The position numbers and the translations under genes are program-made. 58,529 nt of DNA from Longimicrobiales bacterium (lineage in GTDB: Bacteria; Gemmatimonadota; Gemmatimonadetes; Longimicrobiales; Gaopeijiaceae). The notes below the pieces were generated by a model. That model ran no database searches and was not told the origin of the DNA. It worked only from the letters and a program-made list of their open reading frames with translations. Location of the stretch: contig JANQNV010000167.1 in NCBI GenBank assembly GCA_028279425.1, positions 1 through 58,529 of the forward strand, written 5' to 3'. Shown one piece after another: positions 53,515 to 58,529 of the stretch. How positions within the stretch are numbered: position 1 is the first letter of the stretch; each line of letters begins with the position of its first letter.

Positions 53515-54401
53515 CAAGACCGTCCCTGCGACGTCGCAAGCACCGGGCCGGGGTCGATGCGCGCAGGCTCACCGTCGCCGCCCGCGATCGCCCGATGCAC
53601 GAGCCATAGAAGGGCGAGGACCCCCACCGTGCCGATCGACGACCACCACAGGCCGGCCGCGGTGACCATACCGAGGGGCATCAGGAGCACACCTCCGTAG
53701 TAGAACAGCGACCAGCTCGCCGACAGGTCTCCGCTCCATCCGGGACCCAGACGGTCCATGACCTCGAGCACGACCATGATGACGAGTCCCGTCAGCAGCC
53801 ATCCCAGGAGGTTGACCCACGGCATCCCGTAGAAGGGGCCGGTGCTTTCCCACAGCCAGTAGGGAGTGAGGAAGCTCATCGCGGGGTCGAGCGCCAGGTC
53901 CCACGTGACCAGGAGCACCGACGCGAGGAGGATGCGCGGAATCGCCCGTCGCGCGCCCGGAAAGGTCGCTCGTGCCATCACGAATGCCGGCGCGGACATC
54001 AGGAACCAGCTCAGCGGAATCACGTAGGGCACGCGGCCGGCCAGCTTGGGGCCGAGGAGGCCGGTGTAGCTGTAGCCGGAGAATGGAATCCCGTAGCCCG
54101 TGCCGATGTGCTCCGCGAGGAAGGACACCGCGTAGATCGCCAGGAGGGCGGGGATCCACGTGGCACCCGCGTGGCGTCCGAGGGCGACGAACAACACGAT
54201 CGCCGTCAAGATGATGTGCACGCGCGCGAAGAAGGGGAACGAGATCGCGTAGAAGTCGGTCGCCCATGATCCCGGCGGAAGGTTTTCGGGCCGGAGGCCG
54301 AAGAGCGTGTAGCCGGTCAGGGCCACCGCCGTGAAGACGAACAAGCCGATCAGGGCCCATCCGTCGGGAGTCTTCCAGGTCCACTCACCACGCGCGCTCA
54401 T
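53514..54401 (-). CDS. cruF: CruF-like carotenoid 1',2'-hydratase, membrane protein
   Basis: 295 aa with about 7-8 membrane helices. Family features include FFARVHIILTAIVLFVALG, the conserved FLAEHIGTGYGIPFSGYSYTGLLGPKLAGRVPYVIPLSWFLM, and LLVTWDLALDPAMSFLTPYWLWE, matching CruF/bisanhydrobacterioruberin-hydratase proteins that hydrate the 1',2' double bond of acyclic carotenoid ends. GGAG lies 8 nt before ATG 54401. First in the carotenoid gene order after the CarH-like regulator, 28 bp downstream of it; its stop overlaps the next start. No glycosyltransferase (CruC) is adjacent. Confidence 0.85.
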   Translation of the reverse strand: MSARGEWTWKTPDGWALIGLFVFTAVALTGYTLFGLRPENLPPGSWATDFYAISFPFFARVHIILTAIVLFVALGRHAGATWIPALLAIYAVSFLAEHIGTGYGIPFSGYSYTGLLGPKLAGRVPYVIPLSWFLMSAPAFVMARATFPGARRAIPRILLASVLLVTWDLALDPAMSFLTPYWLWESTGPFYGMPWVNLLGWLLTGLVIMVVLEVMDRLGPGWSGDLSASWSLFYYGGVLLMPLGMVTAAGLWWSSIGTVGVLALLWLVHRAIAGGDGEPARIDPGPVLATSQGRS

Positions 54402-54429
54402 CGTGTTCTCCACACCCTTTTCGGGATCC

Positions 54430-55509
54430 TCAAGCCACATCGTCCACGGGGATCTCGGGCGTGCGCGGCCCGAAGTCCTCCGAGAGCGCCCGATCGAAGT
54501 CCCGCATCGACCCGAGAATCCCGAGTTCACGGAAGGGCAGTTCGACGTCGTCGAGAAACGGGCTCTCCGACAGGTCGCCACCCAACGCCAGCGCGTAGGG
54601 ATGCGCCCGATCGTAGAACTCGCCCAGGATCCGAACTGCGCGCTTCATGTCGGCCGCTGTATTCGGCGGGGCAAAGGATATGCATACGAGGTCGGCATCG
54701 CGAGACTTCTGCATGGCAGCGAAGTCTTCGACGGGCACATCGGCCCCGAGAAAGAAGACCTTCCAGCCATGCCGCTCGAGCATCAGGCGGACGCACAGTC
54801 CCCCGATGTTGTGTCGGTCCCCCTCCATGCTGCCCACGACGGCGACACGGCGAGACTCGCCGGATTCCCGGGCCTCGAGGGCCACCTCGCGCATGCGGAT
54901 CAGCACCTCGATGAGCGCCTCCGTGGCCATGTGCTCTTCGCCCACACGGAGCCTCCCGGCCCGCCACGTTTCACCGACCTCCCGCATGAACCCGCGGACG
55001 CCCAGGTCGCAGAAGTCGGCGAAGGAGACGCCGGGATGCCGCCCCAATTCGGTGAAGAGCGCCGTGAGGCGGCGAATCTGCCCCCGGGTCAGCCATCCCA
55101 TGGCGAGCGAGTGGATGCGCGCGTAGGACCCCTCGTCGATCGCCTGGTTGACGGCGGTCCAGACGTGGCCCTCGTAAGGGGTGAAGGGGTCGAGAAACGT
55201 GGCGATCGAGCGCTCTCGAGCGAGTTCGAGAACGTCCTGCAGGTGCAGCCGGCGATGACCACCGTCGGTCTTGGTCACCTCGAGGTCCTTTTCGTTGCAC
55301 CATCGTTTGACCGTCGAGGGGTGCACCGACAGGAGCTCGGCCACCTGCGACGTCGTGAGGTACAGGTCGGAGTTGAAGCGTTCCATGGATTCCACGCGGG
55401 GTGTTCGCCTGCGGCCCACGGGGCGACCCCGCTTCCGCTTCACTGGTGGCGTTTTCGACGGCATTTGCACCCCGGGGCACGGATCGAGTTCCCCGTTCCG
55501 CTCAAACAC
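54430..55509 (-). CDS. CarH/LitR-type MerR-family B12-dependent photoreceptor repressor
   Basis: 359 aa from GTG 55509; ATG 55464 (MPSKTPPVKRKRGRP) or ATG 55386 are alternatives. MerR helix-turn-helix: LYLTTSQVAELLSVHPSTVKRW ... DGGHRRLHLQDVLEL (residues about 49-98). Then a helical domain with Trp182 and Glu192-His193 (TWRAGRLRVGEEHMATEAL), the W-x9-EH signature of the adenosylcobalamin cap in CarH, and a B12-binding Rossmann domain with DRHNIGG (DxHxxG; His233 axial ligand). Such proteins bind DNA as tetramers in the dark and fall apart when light breaks the Co-C bond. Before the HTH sits an unusual basic segment KRKRGRPVGRRR, like an AT-hook. It precedes cruF by 28 bp and is likely to autoregulate. 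Confidence 0.92.
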   Translation of the reverse strand: MFERNGELDPCPGVQMPSKTPPVKRKRGRPVGRRRTPRVESMERFNSDLYLTTSQVAELLSVHPSTVKRWCNEKDLEVTKTDGGHRRLHLQDVLELARERSIATFLDPFTPYEGHVWTAVNQAIDEGSYARIHSLAMGWLTRGQIRRLTALFTELGRHPGVSFADFCDLGVRGFMREVGETWRAGRLRVGEEHMATEALIEVLIRMREVALEARESGESRRVAVVGSMEGDRHNIGGLCVRLMLERHGWKVFFLGADVPVEDFAAMQKSRDADLVCISFAPPNTAADMKRAVRILGEFYDRAHPYALALGGDLSESPFLDDVELPFRELGILGSMRDFDRALSEDFGPRTPEIPVDDVA

Positions 55510-55529
55510 CCCAAAAGAGTCGTTTTGGG
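55510..55529. promoter_or_regulatory. Inverted repeat upstream of the carH-like gene, candidate operator
   Basis: CCCAAAA (55510-55516), 6-nt spacer, TTTTGGG (55523-55529): a perfect 7-bp dyad between the trmH stop and the GTG of the MerR-type gene. A/T-rich dyads in front of MerR-family genes are typical operators. On the minus strand TTGTAG (55538-55533) is a loose -35 candidate with the dyad between it and a TTTTGG -10-like sequence, a MerR-style layout. Confidence 0.4.
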
Positions 55530-55533
55530 CCGT

Positions 55534-56196
55534 CTACAAACCCACGGGCATTTCGATGATCTCTCCGGCCTCATCGAGAGGGGGGTAGGAGAGGCCGAGG
55601 TCCCGGCAGCGGCGCGCGATGCGCGGATGCGCCCACTCGAAGAGCAAGGACGCATAGCGCGCCGGCTCGAGACGACAGGCGGCGTACATACCGGCTTCCC
55701 GCCGCTGGCGCTGGGCTTCGAAGAGGAGGACAGCGGTCGCCACGCTCACGTTCAGCGAGCGAACCATGCCGACCATGGGTACGGCGACCGTGTGATCCAC
55801 GCGCGCGAGGGCGGCATCCGAGAGGCCGTACAACTCCGAGCCGACCACGACCGCCGTCGGCCTCGTGAAATCGATCTCCCGGAAGTCGACGGATCGGGGA
55901 TCGGTATGCGCCGCGACGAGCTGGAAGCCGTCCTCGCGAAGGGCCAGCGTGGCCGCCTCGGTCGAAGCGTGGATGTGCATCGGGATCCACTTCGACGTCC
56001 CCGCCGACACCTGGCGATTCAGTGGCCGGGGATCGTCGGCGGGAACCGCATGCAGCTCGAGCACCCCGACCGCGTCGCAACTTCTCGCCACGGCGGAGAG
56101 GTTGTACGGCTTGTGCACGCCGTCCATCAGCACGGTCAGGTCCGGCTGTCGCCGAGCCAGAACCTGCTGAAGGCGGGCGAAACGTTCCGGCGTCAT
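55534..56196 (-). CDS. trmH: tRNA (guanosine-18 2'-O)-methyltransferase TrmH
   Basis: 220 aa, close to E. coli TrmH (229). SPOUT-class SAM methyltransferase: MTPERFARLQQVLARRQPDLTVLMDGVHKPYNLSAVARSCDAVGV, SAGTSKWIPMHIHAST, VDFREIDFTRPTAVVVGSELYGLSDAAL (knot motif 2), and VAVPMVGMVRSLNVSVATAVLLFEAQRQR (motif 3 with the SAM-binding knot). Methylates the D-loop G18 of tRNAs. The start overlaps the preceding SDR gene by 4 bp (56193-56196), so it is cotranscribed with that stress-island gene. Confidence 0.93.
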   Translation of the reverse strand: MTPERFARLQQVLARRQPDLTVLMDGVHKPYNLSAVARSCDAVGVLELHAVPADDPRPLNRQVSAGTSKWIPMHIHASTEAATLALREDGFQLVAAHTDPRSVDFREIDFTRPTAVVVGSELYGLSDAALARVDHTVAVPMVGMVRSLNVSVATAVLLFEAQRQRREAGMYAACRLEPARYASLLFEWAHPRIARRCRDLGLSYPPLDEAGEIIEMPVGL

Positions 56197-57653
56197 GGCG
56201 TGATGGGCGTCGGGGGGATGGGAAGGCCGGCTTCGGCGTCGGCCACGACGGCGTCGACCAGGTCGCTGAAGATGAAACGATGCGCGGGATAGAGCGAGTA
56301 CCAGTACAAGACGCCGAACAACCCGTCCGGCACGAAGTACGCGGTCTGGACCAGGCGCGTACCCGCTCCTTCCGGGATCGCCTCCCATTGCAGCCAGGCG
56401 CGGCCCGGCACCTTCATCTCGGCACGCAGCCGCAGAACGTGCGGGGGGCGTGCCTGTTCCACTCGCCAGAAGTCGACGGCTTCTCCGGGTTCGAGGTCGA
56501 CGGGATGCCTGCGACCGCGCCGGAGCCCGGGACCCCCGATCAGCTGATCCATCAGGCCGCGAAGCGCCCATAGACGGTTCCACACCCGCCACCCCCGCTG
56601 TCCCCCGAGCGACGCGAACGCCCGGTAGACGGCGTCGGGCGCCGCCGACACCACCCGGGTGCGCACCTCCCGCACGACGCCTTCCTCGTCGGAGAACGAA
56701 TAGTGCGGCGCGGCACCGGCAGATCCGCTCCACCGCGTCGTGATCTGTCCTTCCCGCGTCCGCCGCAGCGCGAGTTCGACCGCGTCGGTGTACGACATCG
56801 GGGTCACATCCGGGAAGAGCTCGCGAGCGCGTCGCGTGTCGGCGAGCACCGGGTGCACGACCCCGCGCACGAGGGGGATCGCCAGATCGTTCGTAATCGG
56901 CGTCACCAGCCCGACCCAACGGGCCGCGAGACCCGGTGGGAGCACCGGCACGGGGATGATCCACCGCCGGAGTCCCCTGACCCGGGCGTATCCCAGGAGC
57001 ATGTCCTGAAACGACAGTGGGTCGGTGCCGATTTCCACCACTCCGACGGCGTCGGCGCGTTGAACCCCTTCACAAAGGTACACGAGCACGTTGCGGACGC
57101 CGATCGGCTGCACCTCGTTCTTGATCCACCGGGGCGCGATCATCGTGGGCAGCCGCTCCGTGAGGTAGCGCACCATCTCGAACGAGGCCGAGCCCGATCC
57201 GATGACGGGGCCCGCGCGGAACTCGAGGGTCGGCAGGCCCGCCCGCAGAATCTCACCCACCTCGGCGCGTGACGTGAGATGCTTCGACGCTCGTTTCGCA
57301 CCGGAGGTGGTCGGAAGCAGCCCACCCAGATACACGACCCGTTCGAGGGAGGTCGTCCGACGACCCGCCGCCACGAAGGTGTGGGCCCACGCCCGATCCC
57401 GTTGTGCGAAATCGCCCGGCCCGACCATGGCGTGGATGAGGTAGAACGCTGCGTCGACTCCGTCGAGCGCCTGTCGGACCGAGGCGGGGTCGTTCATGTC
57501 GCCCGGCGCGATCTCGACGTCGTCGCCCCACGGCAGCGCCCGGGCCCGCTCGGCGTCGCGCACGAACACCCGCACCCGATGCCCCCGGCGGAGGAGGCGA
57601 GGCACGAGCCTCCCGCCGACGTAGCCCGTCGCTCCGGTGACGAGAATGTGCAT
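56193..57653 (-). CDS. SDR-family NAD(P)-binding protein with C-terminal DUF2867/SRPBCC-like domain
   Basis: 486 aa. Residues 1-300: atypical SDR/NmrA-like Rossmann fold (MHILVTGATGYVGGRLVPRLLRRGHRVRVFVRD, DAAFYLIHAMVGPGDFAQRDR, VYLGGLLP, LEFRAGPVIGSGSASFEM). Residues about 330-486: a DUF2867-type domain (VRTRVVSAAPDAVYRAFASLGGQRGW, ALRGLMDQLIGGPGLRRGRR, FLYW-like YWYSLYPAHRFIF). Homologues commonly accompany photolyase and LitR/CarH genes. The domain order is the reverse of the TIGR01777 protein 7 kb away (SRPBCC then SDR). First gene of the minus-strand run; a promoter is expected just right of 57653. Confidence 0.87.
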   Translation of the reverse strand: MHILVTGATGYVGGRLVPRLLRRGHRVRVFVRDAERARALPWGDDVEIAPGDMNDPASVRQALDGVDAAFYLIHAMVGPGDFAQRDRAWAHTFVAAGRRTTSLERVVYLGGLLPTTSGAKRASKHLTSRAEVGEILRAGLPTLEFRAGPVIGSGSASFEMVRYLTERLPTMIAPRWIKNEVQPIGVRNVLVYLCEGVQRADAVGVVEIGTDPLSFQDMLLGYARVRGLRRWIIPVPVLPPGLAARWVGLVTPITNDLAIPLVRGVVHPVLADTRRARELFPDVTPMSYTDAVELALRRTREGQITTRWSGSAGAAPHYSFSDEEGVVREVRTRVVSAAPDAVYRAFASLGGQRGWRVWNRLWALRGLMDQLIGGPGLRRGRRHPVDLEPGEAVDFWRVEQARPPHVLRLRAEMKVPGRAWLQWEAIPEGAGTRLVQTAYFVPDGLFGVLYWYSLYPAHRFIFSDLVDAVVADAEAGLPIPPTPITP

Positions 57654-57679
57654 GGGGAATCCGAATTCCAGGCGGCGGG

Positions 57680-57707
57680 TTTGCGAGTTCGCCCGAGTCG
57701 TTATGTT
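57680..57707 (+). promoter_or_regulatory. Promoter of the small lipoprotein gene
   Basis: TTTGCG (57680-57685), 16-bp spacer, TATGTT (57702-57707), giving a leader of about 30 nt before ATG 57746. It lies in the 92-bp divergent gap to the SDR gene. Confidence 0.5.
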
Positions 57708-57745
57708 CGACCGTCGAACGCATCCAGTACGACCGAGGCCCTTAC

Positions 57746-58294
57746 ATGATCCGACGCCTGTTTCCTCTCCTCGTGCTTTCCCTCCTTTCGAGTGGGGCGT
57801 GCGATCGCACGACGTCGCTCGCCGTGACGCCGGAAGTCCAGGAGGAGACGTCGTTCGAGAACGGGCTCGACGGGTGGTCGATCGACCAGACGACGACGAG
57901 TACGGGAACCGCCACCGTCACCGGTGGGGGGGCGTCGGAGGGGGCCAACTACGTTCGAGTGACCCTGGCGCAGGGTTCGGACTTCGTGTGGCTCGAGCGC
58001 TCGTTCACCCTCGAGCCCAGCACCGCCTATTCCGTGACGCTGTCGGCCGACCTCACGACGTTCGCGGGCTCGGGAGACCTCCGCGTCTTCGCCGGCGCCG
58101 TCGACCCCGACGGATCCGGCTTCGGGTCGGAAGGTCCGCTCCCGGCCGACTGGACGCGGACACTGGCGCCGCGGCCCTTCACGACCGACGCGCAGGGGCG
58201 CGTCTGGGTTGCGCTCGGCGTCGCGGCGACGGGCCAGGCGGGCGAGTTCGGGATCGACCAGCTCGGTGTCGCATTCCTGCGCACCAGCGACTGA
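57746..58294 (+). CDS. Small lipoprotein with carbohydrate-binding-like beta-sandwich domain
   Basis: 182 aa. Lipoprotein signal MIRRLFPLLVLSLLSSGAC with the lipobox Cys19. The mature part starts SLAVTPEVQEETSFENGLDGWSID; the FENGLDGW phrase and following alternating strands (YVRVTLAQGSDFVWLERSFTLEPSTAYSVTLSADL) are typical of CBM-like jelly-roll domains. No catalytic motif. Likely an outer-membrane-anchored binding protein; ligand unknown. A long frame on the opposite strand (57701-58303) has no signal or family motif and is judged a shadow. Confidence 0.7.
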   Translation: MIRRLFPLLVLSLLSSGACDRTTSLAVTPEVQEETSFENGLDGWSIDQTTTSTGTATVTGGGASEGANYVRVTLAQGSDFVWLERSFTLEPSTAYSVTLSADLTTFAGSGDLRVFAGAVDPDGSGFGSEGPLPADWTRTLAPRPFTTDAQGRVWVALGVAATGQAGEFGIDQLGVAFLRTSD

Positions 58295-58309
58295 CCGACC
58301 CACCCCCGC

Positions 58310-58529
58310 TCAGCCCGACTTCGCCAGCGAGGCCTCTTCCAGCCGTTCGGAGAGGGCGTCGATGAGGGCGCTCGCACTACCCTCGCGGCCCCCGGTGAGC
58401 TCGTCGAGCGACGTCGCGTCGACCAGCGCCGCCGCCTCGCTTTCGGTGAGATCGCTCTTTTCGATCAGACCCTCGATGAAGCGCCGTTGCTTCGCGCTGG
58501 GGGGGCGACGCACGTCGTAAATGGCCTGT
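58310..58529 (-). CDS. C-terminal part of an unidentified protein, cut by the right window edge
   Basis: The minus-strand frame is open to the window end: QAIYDVRRPPSAKQRRFIEG at the edge, then a Glu/Ala-rich helical pair ending ASALIDALSERLEEASLAKSG. A GTG at 58513 could start a 67-aa protein, but the frame continues upstream with plausible residues (AIYDV), so this is more likely the tail of a longer protein. The PSAKQRRFIEGL ... ASALIDAL pattern resembles the small helical modules at the C-termini of some nucleic-acid enzymes. I cannot name the protein. Confidence 0.55.
   Translation of the reverse strand, partial: QAIYDVRRPPSAKQRRFIEGLIEKSDLTESEAAALVDATSLDELTGGREGSASALIDALSERLEEASLAKSG

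Noticed and set aside
57701-58303. 200-aa minus-strand frame opposite the small lipoprotein
   Set aside because: No signal, no motif; the plus frame has a clean lipobox and CBM-like sequence plus a promoter.

Overview
The window is GC-rich (about 70% by eye), densely coded on both strands, and looks like the chromosome of a Gemmatimonadota-type bacterium. This is an inference from gene content: a VPS10/BNR-repeat exoprotein, a secreted alpha/beta-hydrolase-domain protein, a TonB receptor with a carboxypeptidase-regulatory-like domain, GTG starts, and many ATGA/TGATG stop-start overlaps. No tRNA, rRNA or CRISPR was seen. The only mobile-element trace is a decayed IS481 transposase.

Layout: 1-2.7 kb holds a Gly/Trp-rich secreted protein (cut by the left edge), a possible 41-aa membrane peptide and a short rho. 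2.7-7.3 kb has an SRPBCC protein and the tesA / ybbA-ybbP divergent module known from E. coli; the tesA and ybbA start codons abut. 7.3-20.3 kb carries a zinc-ribbon membrane protein, a HEAT-repeat protein overlapping an HD-GYP phosphodiesterase, an aminotransferase, an outer-membrane barrel protein, an alpha/beta-hydrolase protein, a GGDEF-REC-HD-GYP hybrid and a large VPS10-like protein. 20.3-25.9 kb has an amine/proline catabolism group (sarcosine-oxidase-like, proline dehydrogenase, MFS) and thrC-thrB. 25.9-32.8 kb has a betaine-type ABC transporter (SBP-permease fusion plus ATPase) divergent from the ergothioneine genes egtB-egtD-egtA, with egtC convergent.

33.0-43.2 kb: TonB receptor, thioredoxin, argC-argD-argH, an intergenic zone with the IS481 remnant, short repeats and an 18-bp palindrome, then DAHP synthase on the minus strand behind what reads as a tryptophan attenuator (leader peptide with Tyr and three Trp codons, then an intrinsic terminator), and rpiA-rpe. 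43.2-46.9 kb is a phosphorelay operon (HPt, receiver, MASE-type hybrid kinase).

46.9-57.7 kb is a light/oxidative-stress island: class II photolyase and a TIGR01777 protein on the plus strand; on the minus strand an SDR/DUF2867 protein, trmH, a CarH/LitR-type B12 photoreceptor repressor, cruF, a fused GGPP synthase-phytoene synthase and crtI. A natural reading is that adenosylcobalamin-bound CarH represses carotenoid (and perhaps photolyase) genes in the dark. The right end has a small lipoprotein and the C-terminus of an unidentified protein.

Best leads: the Trp attenuator with an apparently leaderless leader peptide, the CrtE-CrtB fusion, the EgtUV-like transporter beside the ergothioneine operon, and recurring -10-like hexamers 5-9 nt before start codons, suggesting common leaderless transcription.
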